From positions 1,984,001-2,048,000 of the forward strand of contig JAWWNJ010000004.1 of assembly GCA_037176885.1 (NCBI GenBank): a stretch of 64,000 bases of DNA. The letters are read 5' to 3'. The position numbers and the translations under genes were made by a program. Positions within the stretch are counted from its first letter, which is position 1, and the number at the start of each line of letters is the position of its first letter. Source of the DNA: Favolaschia claudopus (taxonomy: Eukaryota; Basidiomycota; Agaricomycetes; Agaricales; Mycenaceae). Shown piece by piece: positions 31,828 to 42,882 of this stretch. The notes beneath the pieces were generated by a model. That model saw nothing but the letters and a program-made list of their open reading frames with translations, ran no database searches and was not told the DNA's origin.

Positions 31828-32967
31828 ATGCTGGAATCCCTGGAAATCGGTCGCACTCTCATAGCGCAGAATAACGTTGAAATTCTCGATCTCCAGACAG
31901 AAGTACACGCGCTACGCATGGCTAAAGAGCCTGTTCAAAAACGTCTCGACTCATACAAGTACCCGGTCCTGACGCTGCCCAGCGAGATCGTCGCGGAAGT
32001 CTTCCTGCGCTTTCTCCCAGTATATCCGAACACCCCTTCCTTGACTGGCTTGTATTCACCGTTTGTTCTGACGCACATCTGCCATCGATGGCGCGAAATA
32101 GCGTGCACCACGCCCGAGCTCTGGCGGGCCATAGATCTATCTTACTTCCCAGCCGCCCGCAAGAACTTTTGTGTAGCGTCGGCGCCATCGCTGGCGCCAT
32201 TGTGGCTAGAGAGATCCGGCTCTTTGCCGCTCTCTTTTCACTACGACTGTGATAACGAAAGTGCAGACGCTGCATTGGATTCCTCGCCCCGAATACTTTC
32301 GACCCTCATCCAATATCGTGCTCGCTGGGAGCATGTCAGATTCTATCTCTCCGGCGTTGGGCAACTGAATTTAATTAATGGGCCCATGCCGATGCTCCAC
32401 ACGCTCGACCTATGGGTCAAATCCCGCCGCCATAGCGCTGAATCGACTGGGAAACTTCTCCCTTTCCAGAGTCAGGATCTCCCTCTGTTGCGCTCATTCA
32501 AGCTCGGGGGCTGGGAATCGGTCGGCATTACCCTCCCCTGGTCTCATTTGACATCGCTGCAGCTTGATAGAATGCACGCAGCGGACTATGTGCCTATATT
32601 AAAACAAGCCACACTCCTTGTGAATCTCACCCTCGACGTACATGGGCCAGAGGTGCAACTTTCTAGAGACGCGGATGTTCAGCTGTTGCATCTACAGTCA
32701 CTGACCTCCGTGCCATACCTTGACTGCAATCCGAATCTGATCAAAATCTTCGTTACTCCTGCTCTCGTTTCCTTGCGCCTGGGAGAAAGTCTCCTCGGCT
32801 CATCGGATTCACAGTGCATCGAGTCACTCAAAGCATTCATATCCAAATCTGGATGCCAACTTCAAAAGCTGCAAATCATAAGCGCACGTACCTCAATGAA
32901 GGCGTACCATGAAGCATTTCCCTCCATTCCGTCATTCGATGTCGATGCCTACGAGCCGCGGGACTAG
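31828..32967 (+). CDS. F-box protein, second copy of the tandem pair
   Basis: Intronless, 379 codons, from MLESLEIGRTLIAQNNVEIL. It aligns throughout with the upstream gene: coiled coil ILDLQTEVHALRMA, F-box SYKYPVLTLPSEIVAEVFLR, LTHICHRWREIACTTPELWR, QDLPLLRSFKLGG, TLPWSHLTSLQLDRMHAADY and the end region LKAFISKSGCQLQKLQI. The acidic C-terminal tail of the first copy is absent. Divergence is substantial, so the duplication is not recent. Role as for other F-box substrate receptors; target unknown. Confidence 0.85.
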   Translation: MLESLEIGRTLIAQNNVEILDLQTEVHALRMAKEPVQKRLDSYKYPVLTLPSEIVAEVFLRFLPVYPNTPSLTGLYSPFVLTHICHRWREIACTTPELWRAIDLSYFPAARKNFCVASAPSLAPLWLERSGSLPLSFHYDCDNESADAALDSSPRILSTLIQYRARWEHVRFYLSGVGQLNLINGPMPMLHTLDLWVKSRRHSAESTGKLLPFQSQDLPLLRSFKLGGWESVGITLPWSHLTSLQLDRMHAADYVPILKQATLLVNLTLDVHGPEVQLSRDADVQLLHLQSLTSVPYLDCNPNLIKIFVTPALVSLRLGESLLGSSDSQCIESLKAFISKSGCQLQKLQIISARTSMKAYHEAFPSIPSFDVDAYEPRD

Positions 32968-33471
32968 TCCTTGCCTCGTCGATCGTCCAAAAATGCGTGT
33001 CCTGTGTCATGACTCATGACAAGCTGCTCTGTTTCTACCCCGGGGGCGGCAATACAAGGTCTCCTCTCTTAGTGCATGTAGAAGCAGTACGAGGAGGTAG
33101 GGTTTTCACTGTGACATATGCGGGCTGTCCAATACAAATCATACAATGTATACCTCGTCTCAGAAGCCGTGTCGCGTGCTCCAGCCGTCTCTTGGACAAT
33201 TCAGATCGTGTAGGAGTTGCGAAGTTACTTACCCGCTGCAATTGCCGGTAGTACAGTACTATCCATTACTTGAGCCGGAAGGAATTGAAACAACGCATCA
33301 AAAAATGCTTCACTGTAGCAAGCAGAAATAGTTCTCAAATAACATTGATTTTATCTGTCTCAGTATTTCTACGATATCACGGTTTTTGGACGCGACAAGA
33401 CGCGCCGGGTCACGATCACGTTGCTCGCATTCGCAGCTGGTCACAACAGATTGTGACGTGCCACGCCCTGA
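32968..33471. other. Intergenic interval
   Basis: About 500 bp with no supported gene; it should hold the promoter of the third F-box-type gene. Confidence 0.35.
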
Positions 33472-35480
33472 TGTCGATAGCGACGATGGCGACTCGTCCA
33501 GAGTCGCCCAAACTCTCCTTTACCCGGGGCAAGGCCCCGGCGGTCAAAGCATCAACCTTGAAGAACCGTCAGGCGCACCATGCCAGGACGACCCAGGCGG
33601 TCGATATCAATTTGAACTCATACGACCGAACCGACCCTTTTATGGCGTTCAACGTCCTCCTGAAAATTTTAGGGTCGTTGCCGTCTCGGATTGGGGGTTG
33701 TCAGTTCAGGTTCTCCCTTCCCTTGAATTTTTTTGTTTGACAATCCAGCTGAACCATCCCACATCTCAGATTGACGCCGGAAGAGCACAAGTTGTCGCTT
33801 CATCTTCTGAATATCGTGGAGCCCTTCGTTGGGCTTGCACCTTCCAGCCGCACGATCACTCGCCAACCAACTGAAATTTTAGATTCTATCGCTTTCCATG
33901 TCGATGCAAAGAAGGACTTGCTCTCGTTTGCACTGTCTTGCCAACGAATGCACGACATCGTCTTTCCCCGTCATATGGAATACCGTCACATTCGTTGCAA
34001 AGTCAGTTCTCTGAGTGTGTGGAACCACCTCATGGTTCACCGCTCGCTTGCGCGCAATGTCCGTCGCCTAGAGATTCTTGACGAAAGAGCCTCAAGTTCA
34101 GAGCTCATTATACCCAGTGATATCCTCAACAGCGATACGGACATGGACTCTACGGATGACGAGCTTGGCATGCACGATAAACAAGAGCGCTTCCTTGTTG
34201 GCGCCTTGAACAAGATGACCAGTCTCCATAGCTTTATCTGGGCTTGCAACCACTCACCCATCTCGATTGACAACGTGTGGCCTACTTTGCTGAAATGCCA
34301 TTCGCTCAAGGAGGTGGATATCAGTGATAACCTGGTATTTTCTAACGGCGGAGACTCAACGGACTCCGATTCTGCCTCTTCTACTCCCTCCAAAGCTCGT
34401 CGTCAGATTGTCGTACGTGCAACCTTTTCTCTACTGCGCTTTCCTTTCTAAATATCGAAATTTGTCAATGTATAGCTTCCTGATCTCAAATCTGTGGCCG
34501 TCAAGTCAACAAAGCACGCTTTTGGGTCCTCGAAGAATCCGGTACTTTCCCGCATCGAAGGCATGCTCACTCACTGTCCTAATCTTGAAGTAAAAACTGC
34601 TCCTAAATACCGTTGTCGTTGAGTCTAAACCCTTTCTTAGAACCTCGACATCGCCTATTCGCAGGCCCGGAATGCTTCGAATGCGCATCCAACCGCGGAT
34701 GAACTCTTGCTCTACAGTCGTTTCCCCCATCTGACTTCGCTCTCGTTGACCAACCTTCGTTGCTCCGTCGCCGATGCACCCGCGATCTTCCTTACTACAC
34801 ACACGCATCTGACGCATCTTCATCTCGATCTGGGGTCTTCCCTTCGTCTGACGCTCCCGCCCAACGCTCTTCCTCACCTTCGCGAACTTCACTGTAATCG
34901 TGACGTGGCAACCACCATTCTCTCCTGTCCTTCTGACGCCCCGCGCCCTCTGGAGACCCTCAAGGGTGTACGACTCGCGGGTCCCCCAGGCCCATGCTCG
35001 GAGACTGCCAGCACCGCAGATCACCGCTTCCTGACGAGCCTCCGCCTCTATGGCAGCGACGTGCGCCGCATCGAGCTTGCTGGATGGAGCGAGATGGAAG
35101 ACATTCGTCGCCTTGCAGAGTGTGCCCCAGGGCTCGTGTGGCTCGATGTAGGCAAGAAAGGCGCGTCGCGTGGCCCACCTGTTAGCAATGCCGCGGAGTG
35201 GGCGCAAGTACTTTCTGCGATGCCCGAGCTCACTACCTTCCATGGCGTGCGGTTCTTCTACGAGGTTGCTGCTACTTCGAGCAGTACCACGGCCAATTTG
35301 TCAATGGCTGATCGTAGTCGTGTACGCAAGAACGATGAAGTCGCGGGCGTCCTTGCGTGGAAGTGCGTTAAGATGAGAAGGGTGGACCATTGGGAAGAGG
35401 GTGGTGGAAAGGTCGTTGTCCTTTTGAGGGATGGGGAGAGGAGGGAGGTGAGATGGGAAGTCAGAAGGGTCAAGGCTTGA
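33472..35480 (+). CDS. F-box/LRR-like protein, third member
   Basis: Proposed first exon from ATG 33472 (MSIATMATRPESPKLSFTRG) to 33709, a 60-bp intron to 33769, then a long exon reading LTPEEHKLSLHLLNIVEPFV and the F-box-like ITRQPTEILDSIAFHVDAKK, LLSFALSCQRMHDIVFPRHM. Two further introns lie near 34,412-34,476 and 34,592-34,640. The C-terminal half is leucine-rich (FPHLTSLSLTNLRCSVADAP, LTHLHLDLGSSLRLTLPPNA, RFLTSLRLYGSDVRRIELAG), with an acidic patch DILNSDTDMDSTDDE earlier. It ends VRWEVRRVKA. The LSCQRMHDIVFP motif is typical of one mushroom F-box class that differs from the tandem pair. The start exon is less certain than the rest. Confidence 0.7.
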
Positions 35481-35861
35481 ACAAAAGGTTCATCCTCCCA
35501 CAATCTCAAGATATATACCAACCAAGGTCCAACAATGCATGCTTTCCCTTTCACTATTTATTCGACCGAATCTCTATGCATATCTGCTGATACCTACAAC
35601 ATGGACTAACTACAGTATTCGCCTATGGGTTTCCAATAGTCTAATTCAATCTGTCTTTACTGAACTGCTCAAGGGCACGAGAAAAATGATTCTTCGAGGA
35701 AGGAGGGAAGGACTGGAGGACTCGGAAGGAAATTAATTCCGTGCTGCTGCTGCCAAGTAAGTATAATGCCGCGGCAGCGCCACCAGAAGTTTGATGGCGC
35801 AAGACTGCATGCGCTCGAAATATGAAAAGCATGGCGGTGACGCGTCTCATTCTCGACAACC
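35481..35861. other. Intergenic interval
   Basis: About 380 bp with a T-rich 3' region and the promoter of the next gene. No coding frame is supported. Confidence 0.4.
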
Positions 35862-37647
35862 ATGGCCAAGAAACCCACGATTCTCATTCTTGGGGCAACG
35901 GGTACCGTCTGGCAACCCTATAACTGCATCGACGCTCAAGAGTTATCGTAGGCTTTACAGGAAAGCTCATTTCGCACTATTTGGCCGGACATCGGGACGG
36001 TGCATTGTTCAATCTTGCTCTGGGAGCTCGGTCCAAGGCTCGTCTAGATGCGGTTGTCGCAGCGCTTGACATCGGTACTTCTGTGGAACTGCACGTTGTC
36101 GATACAACGCAGGAAGAGCAACTAGAAGCTATACTTGCGAAGAAAGAGGTGACTGTGGTGATAAATACTGTCGGGCCATTTTATCTATGGGGTAAATGGT
36201 AACATCTATTCATGTCTTCCCTTGGCTGACTGGTGTATAATGTCCAGGGACCCCGGTGGTGAAGTGGGTCTTTCCCTTCGAGTATTTGACATGATTTTGA
36301 CAGAAGAGCATAGAGCATGCGTGAAACATGGTGTTCATTGTGCGTTTTCTGTTCCAAAAACAATATTTCCGCTTGACGCCCGTAGATGTTGACCTTACTG
36401 GAGAACCTCATTGGGTCAAGCGCATCATCACAACGTATGTGCTCAGTTCATTCGCAGTCGAAGAGCACAGTCTACATACGCTAACCGCTCCTTTAGTTAC
36501 CACTACGCCGCAAGCAAAACAGGCGCAATCATCATACCGGCCTCTGGGTTGGACTCCATGCCAGCCGATCTTGTGCCATATATTGCTTGCAAAACGCTTC
36601 GAAGCCACAACTCAGATCAGCATGTCGGCATTGATACTTCATTATCCGCGTATTCCATAAGAGGCGGATTCTCGGGGGGCACAATAAACACGGGAATTAC
36701 CATGCTTGAGCAAGTACAAAAGGAGGAATTGCGAGTGGCCGGACTTGACTATTCGCTCAGTCCATGTAAGGTCTTCTTCTTCTGCTCCAGGGCGCGCTCA
36801 TCCGAGTCAAGGTGTCGGAAAACCCCCGCCTCGACGGCCGCTCATCTACCGCCTTTTTGTTCCGGACATTCGCAAGACTATCATAGGTGCAACTTACTTT
36901 ATGGCGCACCCCGATCGTTCTGTTGTGCAACGTTCTTGGGGTCTGCTTGAACTGGAAGCCGCCGAAAATAAGTCGCAAATTCATTACGGCCCAGCATTCC
37001 AATACGACGAATTCATGGTTACCGGTGGGACAGTACGCGCGGTAATATTGACCGTCGGAATGGCTATTGGCCTCGGGGCCATGCTTGTCGCTCCTGTAAG
37101 CATTTGATCCCTGGATTCGTTGCTGAGCACGCAAATTTTGATCGTGATCTAGCTGCGGTGGCTCATCAAAAAAGTGCTTCCCAAGTCAGGAGATGGCCCA
37201 TCTGAATCGTGCGTCTTTTGCGCTGGCTTTACGGATCTTGCTAACGATTCTCCACTCCTCTTTAGCGTGAGGAATAACGGTTACCTCAAGATAACCAATA
37301 TCACCACCGCCGTGCCTTCCTCTGGCGCTTCACCGCTGCAGGTTAAGACCGTTCTCACTGGCAAGGGCGATCCGGGGTACAAACTCACATCTGGTATGTG
37401 CCTCTGCTGTTCGGAAGCCCAAGTTTGAGAATCTCATGGTATTGCAGTGTTGATTTCGGAGGCAGCGCTAGCGCTAGCGCTGAACGACCGTAACGCCCTG
37501 CCAGCCATCGGACGTCGCGGTGGGGTGTTGACACCTGCGACGGCCCTCGGCGATGTGCTGATAGATCGGCTGACGGCGAGCGGCCAGGTTACAATCTCTA
37601 GTGAAATAATTTCTGTGCGGTCGCCGGAAGGAAAAAAGACGGTTTGA
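35862..37647 (+). CDS. Saccharopine dehydrogenase-like oxidoreductase
   Basis: Multi-exon gene. The N-terminus MAKKPTILILGATG joined to FTGKLISHYLAGHRDGALFN forms a Rossmann G-x-x-G-x-x-G NAD(P)-binding motif. Next come ALGARSKARLDAVVAAL, VTVVINTVGPFYLWG, ACVKHGVHYVDLTGEPHWV, AASKTGAIIIPASGLDSMPA, GFSGGTINTGITMLEQV, YFMAHPDRSVVQRSWGLLEL, QIHYGPAFQYDEFMVTGG, a hydrophobic segment AVILTVGMAIGLGAMLVAPV, and the end LPAIGRRGGVLTPATALGDV. This is the SCCPDH-like/trans-acting enoyl-reductase-like branch and not the true lysine-pathway enzyme. Joining SLSP to the following frame at 36,766-36,790 needs removal of only 25 bp, too short for a normal intron, so this may be a frameshift. The splice near 36,250-36,315 is also ambiguous. 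Confidence 0.75.
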
Positions 37648-38570
37648 ACTCGTCATCTTCACGTACCTCTGGCTGTCACACTCTTTGCTCACTCCCCGCT
37701 TCGTACGTAGCTAACTTAGAAACATGATTTATTGGTACCTTAGTACAGAGTTTCAATTCGTTATTGGTGACCTCAGGACCTTGAAAATTTCCTGGAAAGG
37801 AAAGTTCCGCTCTCGAACTTCCCACGAATCCAACTTGTGGCAAACCGCTTTTCGCTTTTGTTGTGTGCCTCAGCCTCCCTCGGCGTTGCCAGTCGGAGCT
37901 CCAGTAAACGCGAGAGAATTGCCGGTGGGCGTCAAACTGCCGTGCAATAAGCATTGGACGACGAGACTTGGTGGTTGCGAGCGTCCCCAGGGCCTAGGTC
38001 ACCGTCCGCCTCAAAGCACCCGTTCGACTCTAAGCAAAATCGTTCTGAGAGTTACGTGCAGACACTTGTCAAGACTGTGCCAGCTCAAACACCATCTTGC
38101 GGGACTTGCTTGGATTTGGTCGAACTTCTGGATCGCTGTGTCAAATTTTCTTTGGATCACCGCCTAAAATTCGACGGCAGATCTCTGCGCATGCTCCTCA
38201 CTGTCTGCATCTCAACGCTACGTTGTCTGGATTAATGGCCCAATAGCTTACGATTTCCACGCGATTTGGATAGCCTGAGCTCCCTGGACATCTTCGTATT
38301 CTCCCCTCCCGCGCTCGGAAGCCAGGGAAGAGTTTCAGTCTTTCTTACGTTACGCCAATGTATCTGAAACTTCTCGAATTGTCAACGGAACGGCAAATCT
38401 CATCATCGACATGGGGTGCGAGGAATCAGTTCTTGGTTTAACCTCTTTCCCGTCTCCTCCTGACTGCGGTCGAACTCCTTTGCTCGCTCTGTGATGTGAT
38501 ACAGTGCTTTCGGAAGCTTGATCTTGCATTCACGAAGCCGCAAGCAGAGCCATTTTGAAACCGAATACTC
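37648..38570. other. Interval without a supported gene, perhaps decayed coding DNA
   Basis: Overlapping plus frames at 37,724-38,235 (for example LDLVELLDRCVKFSLDHRLK) have coding-like composition. They shift frame repeatedly and match no domain I recognise. They may be remnants of an F-box or other leucine-rich gene. Confidence 0.3.
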
Positions 38571-38917
38571 AGCCGGATTCCCATCCATGGAACCCCTCAG
38601 TCCAGCCTCCGCATCGGCGCTGCTCTTTCCTGCAAAATCGGTTGATCCGCCAGAAGATTCGATTGAAGGGAAGCGGGCTCCATGTCGGCCCTACGTATCT
38701 ATGTGCCAAGTGGCCAGAGAGACTGGATTGGTACGCTGCGGCAATCGCATTCACCTGCTGACAATAGCCCAGCAATACAATATTCGGTCGTCTTGGACGC
38801 GCCCATCCACCTCATATATGTGCACACGGTCCGTTTCTGTCGTTCTTTTCGTTTTCGCTCCGCTGATCGTTCTACGAAGGTTCGCTTGCATGCACGACCA
38901 TGACCCGAACAGCTGTC

Positions 38918-38924
38918 TATAAAA
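38918..38924 (+). promoter_or_regulatory. TATA box of SDR copy A
   Basis: CTATAAAACTCC lies 119 bp upstream of the ATG. It is conserved in the inverted copy as CTATAAAATCCC, which supports function. Confidence 0.6.
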
Positions 38925-39036
38925 CTCCGGCCACTTAGCAGCCTCACAAGTTCAACATTCCCAATCTCGCGCACCCGACTTATTCAGTCTCGTCCTCTGC
39001 CTAAATACCTCCTCGCTAATTTTTAGACATTCAAAT

Positions 39037-40070
39037 ATGTCATCCTACGTTGTCACTGGCGCTGCGAGAGGCATTGGGGTCTGTCCTTCAAGTTCTCATG
39101 TCGTTCCCGCATCTTATCGTGATCGCAGCTCGAATTTGTCAAGCAACTCAGCGCCGACAGCAAGAACTCTGTTTTTGCTCTCGTTCGCAATAAACGAGGC
39201 GCCACCAAGCTACACGAGCTGGCGAGAGCCAACGTCGTCGTCTTAGAGGCGGACGTCACGGATCCGAAAGCCCTTCAGGTCTGCTACCAGTCTTCCAAAT
39301 CAAAGGCAACCTTTGAATTTTTCTAGCTTGCAGCGGCCGAGGTTGCAAAGGCTACGAACAACAAACTAGATTATTTGATCAACAATGCAGGCAAGACTAA
39401 TCATCCTGGATTTACGCTGGACAGTTTGTATGTCGCTGCACCACTTAATTCGCCGAAGTTGATTAACCCTCTCTCAGTCCAAGTTCCGAAGCGCTCGAGC
39501 ACGATATACTCGATAATGTACGTCCATCTCAGCCATTCGAGACTGGTTTATCGACGCCTACGTTAGTTCCGAACCAACACTATCGGGGTTGTGCATTCCA
39601 CCAACGCGTTCCTCCCTCTACTCAAGAATGGCTCAGCCAAGAAAGTTGTCTGCCTCAATAGCCTTCTGGGCGATATCGATTTTACAGTTCAAGCGGAAGC
39701 CATCGGAGCGGCAAGCTATTCCATTTCCAAAGCCGCATTGACTATGGTCGTGGCCAAGTACGCGGCGCAGTACAAGTCAGAGGGTTTTACCTTCCTCTGC
39801 ATCAGTCCTGGAGTAGTCGCGACGGATATGCTCGCTGGTTTGTTTCTTATTCCATTTCGCTTCAAGTTCATACACGTTCGCTGATGTTCGATAATAGAGT
39901 CGCCGGAGACGGAGATGCTGGCGGCTGCGATTGCCAAGTACGCGCCCGACTACAAGGGCCTCATCTCACCTGAGGTTTCTGTCAAGATGCAATTGGAGGT
40001 GATAGGAAGGTGGACAGTGGAGCAGTCGGGCGCATCTGTTTCTCAACATGGGAACAAGCAGTGGATTTAA
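39037..40070 (+). CDS. Short-chain dehydrogenase/reductase, copy A
   Basis: SDR of about 255 residues in six exons. Exon 1 (39037-39078) encodes MSSYVVTGAARGIG, containing the TGxxxGIG cofactor motif. Then come VKQLSADSKNSVFALVRNKR, VVVLEADVTDPKALQ, LDYLINNAGKTNHPGFTLD (the NNAG motif), EALEHDILDN, RTNTIGVVHSTNAFLPLLKN and the active-site SYSISKAALTMVVAKYAAQY (Y-x-x-x-K). CISPGVVATDM and a final exon ending GNKQWI follow. It resembles C-factor-like NAD(P)H-dependent carbonyl reductases of fungi; the substrate is unknown. All catalytic residues are present, so it should be active. It is the plus-strand partner of the inverted copy at 42,883, with the same intron positions and TATA box. Confidence 0.88.
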
Positions 40071-41545
40071 GTTTATCATGGCCGAAAGCCCAAGACCGTA
40101 CTCTGACACTGGAGTGGCAAACGTTCACAAAAATCTCACACTGCTGTTTATCGCCACAGAATAATACTTGTATATGCTTGGCCCAGAGTCAATAATGTTA
40201 TCTCAACCTCACACCCCCAGTTCCGAATCGAGGTCAATGAAAGAGAGAAAACCATCGAAATTCTTTCTGTTCAAGACCACAAGCTCTCGAATAATTTGTG
40301 AATGATCAAGAACAACGCCTCGCCTGTGAACGTACGAAATTGTGTTGGCCGCTAAACGTTAAGCACTTCGACTCTAATTTCAGACACGCGGGAGGATTGA
40401 CCAAAGTTCCGCTCAAATTCTTCAATTTTCACAACTACACAGATGTTGTCTTCACCAAATATCATTGCAAAGATCTACTAGACTATATGACTATACTCCT
40501 TCAGACTCGAAGAGTCTTCACGAGGAAGTAAAGAGGGTTCCAAAAATTGTTCTAAGCCAAAGCAAAGAAACGGTTCGGATTTAATTTGCAATCAGCAAAA
40601 GACCACGGATCGGTGTTAACCTCACTTCCGATGGTACGTGCCCGAGCACAAGAGATAAAGAATTCAAAATCTCCATGGTTTCCTTATATACATTCCGCTG
40701 TGCGCACGGACCACCTGGCTGTATGTTCGTGCTTTGAGACGGATTACCCGGCGGATCATCAATATCTTTGCCCGACTCGGAACTGGGTCTGTTCTGTACC
40801 ACAACATGCTCCTGCTGCCCAGCACTGGATTCAATTTCACTGCGAGTTTATGTCTGGACCCATGCACCTGTGCGGGAATTTGTTTTACGGCTGTTGATGC
40901 GTTGATGTTCCGCGTCGATCTCTTGTCGAGTGAACGTCAATGGTTTTCCGAACTTGAGACTGCGTGGCTCTGACAACTGCCCTGGGCTGGCCGGCGTTCC
41001 AAAAGCCTGGAATCTTCGTCATTGAGGCCGTCCTCCTTTCCAAATCTCCTGATGCGCCGCGAACGATAATCTGATACAATCTCTGAAACCACGCAAACTC
41101 TCAGCAGCTCAATATTCTTGCAATATTCTCGTGGTTATGCGAGCATTTCATCTGGTTTCCACGTTTGACAAAGCATGAACTCTCGATCTTTCAATTAGCA
41201 ACGCACTTAACTAGTCGTATACGGATTGTCGTCTCCTGGGTTTGCTCATTTCTGAGTCTCGACCGACAGCAAGGACTGAATGTTAGGAGGGTTCCTGGCA
41301 GATCCTGGGCCTCGAACCTCCAATCAGGTTTCTCGATACCCCTACACGTCCGCAGCTACAGTCCGTGAAAGGAGCTCGAAGACGCGACCAAGGTCAAATC
41401 ACATGGATTCTTCAAACAAGATCTATAAAAGAAAGACTCTCCGAAGCATTCAACCCACCCACCAAAGTTTCATACGGCCTAGCTGCGCTTCGCTCGACAT
41501 TCACTACATCCTTATTCATTTTGCCATTCCTTCGTCGACGCGATC
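40071..41545. other. Spacer inside the inverted duplication, left side
   Basis: About 1.5 kb without a supported gene. Minus frames between 40,580 and 41,080 (for example IVRGASGDLERRTASMTKIP) look coding-like but do not join into a model. Probably a remnant. Confidence 0.35.
41424..41430 (+). promoter_or_regulatory. TATA box of the disordered-protein gene at 41546
   Basis: CTATAAAAGAAAG lies about 120 bp upstream of the ATG. Confidence 0.5.
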
Positions 41546-42428
41546 ATGCACGGATCTAAATTTCAGTTGAAAGACGCCAGCCGCAAGCCGCAGAGTATGA
41601 AGGTACGCGTTGGACTCGTTTTCCGTTGGTATTTATATCTCATACTCTTTATCGCTCCAGCTGCCCGGTACCCTCGAAGTCAGTCTTGGCGCGCCGTTTG
41701 CCATCCTGCTCACTGCCTCCGACTCGGACCTTGACACTCCTTCCCCCCTGAGTCTCTACTTCGATTTATCCAAGCCCCCTTCATCTCCTCTGCGGGCCAC
41801 CTCCGAGTGGAGCGACTCCGATTCCGACTCGGAAGCAGAGTTCGCGCTCGAGACCGCCGACGACTCCCAATACATCACCATCCTCTCCGACAGCCCCTTC
41901 TACGTCCCTCATTCTCCCCCTTCGTTCCAAAAGTCATTCGACATCCCCGCCGTTCCTTCGCCCTCCTCATCCTCTTCCTCCCTATCCGCCTCTCACAAGG
42001 ATTCGGTCGCGCAGTTCCGCGCCGACCTCGAACATATCTTCCCCTCTGAGATGAAGAAGTCCCTCTTCCTCGTTGACGAGGAATGCTTGAAAAGCATTGA
42101 CGAGGAGCTCTTCTCAGCGCCGCTGGACGCTTTTGTCGATGTATGCCTCGCCCGGCTGCGACCCAACACACTCCTTCCTACTCGCGATTCCGCCGTAGAG
42201 TTCTCTGTAAGTCTCTTTGCCTTCGTCTCCACCCCGCCTCGACTGATCATCAATCTTCAGACACCTTCCCCCAAGTACCATCTCGCATCGTTTCTCGATC
42301 TAGATGGAGACGACGCGAGCTCGTTGCATCCCTCCCTTCGCGAACTGTTCACGAAGCACACGCCGTCAACAAGCACTGGTTGGCCAGCGTATCCGAGAAC
42401 GGGACGCGAAGCCTTGTCCTTCCTCTAA
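41546..42428 (+). CDS. Small acidic Ser/Pro-rich protein
   Basis: Three exons. The first encodes MHGSKFQLKDASRKPQSMK, followed by a 60-bp intron ending CCAG. The main exon starts LPGTLEVSLGAPFAILLTAS and carries SEWSDSDSDSEAEFALETAD and a serine run (SPSSSSSSLSAS). Its ordered part is DSVAQFRADLEHIFPSEMKK, SLFLVDEECLKSIDEELFSA, PLDAFVDVCLARLRPNTLLP. After an intron near 42,208-42,260 it ends GWPAYPRTGREALSFL. About 250 residues with no known domain. It lies between the two inverted SDR copies and shares a strong TATA box and early intron with the genes at 14598 and 45721. A transcriptionally regulated small protein seems likely; function unknown. Confidence 0.65.
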
Positions 42429-42882
42429 TTTAACGGCCTTGGATATTATACCACTCATTGAATAAACTCATACCAATCCTTACTTACCATAACGCTCGGG
42501 AGGGTACGCCCTGCCTCTAATTATTGTAATTTCGGTATAAACGTAGAAAACCCGCTTCGGGCAAATATAGATCTATGCTACTTTATGCACTCAACTGGGC
42601 CGCTCAGCGGCAATTCGATGCGTAGCGACATGACGCTATGAGCTTTGACCGTTGGACCATCCGGACAGACCATATGGCGTGAAGGGTACATGCAAGCTAT
42701 TGGTTTGGAAGACTGCTTTCGGGTATGCGAACGAACTAGCACATAATTTATCTGCAGCTGCTATCGCTACATCCAACGTGTATCAGAACTTGTTCTCCTG
42801 GCCGTAGAGTAACGAAGCTTAGTTATTGCACTGTCGAAGACTCTCTCATTCATCCAGCATACTCATAACACGAAACACAATC
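42429..42882. other. Convergent 3' region
   Basis: About 450 bp between the plus-strand disordered-protein gene and the 3' end of minus-strand SDR copy B. AT-rich with no gene. Confidence 0.4.

Larger units (their letters stand above)
38580..40070 (+). repeat. Inverted segmental duplication, left arm
   Basis: This arm contains an SDR gene with about 450 bp of upstream DNA and matches the reverse complement of about 42,883-44,400. Shared blocks include CACCTCATATATGTGCA, GGTTGATCCGCCAGAA and the start-codon region. Introns are also conserved in position. Confidence 0.75.

Noticed and set aside
37724..38235. Overlapping plus frames as a gene
   Set aside because: Frames change without plausible introns and no domain is visible; recorded as possible decayed DNA.
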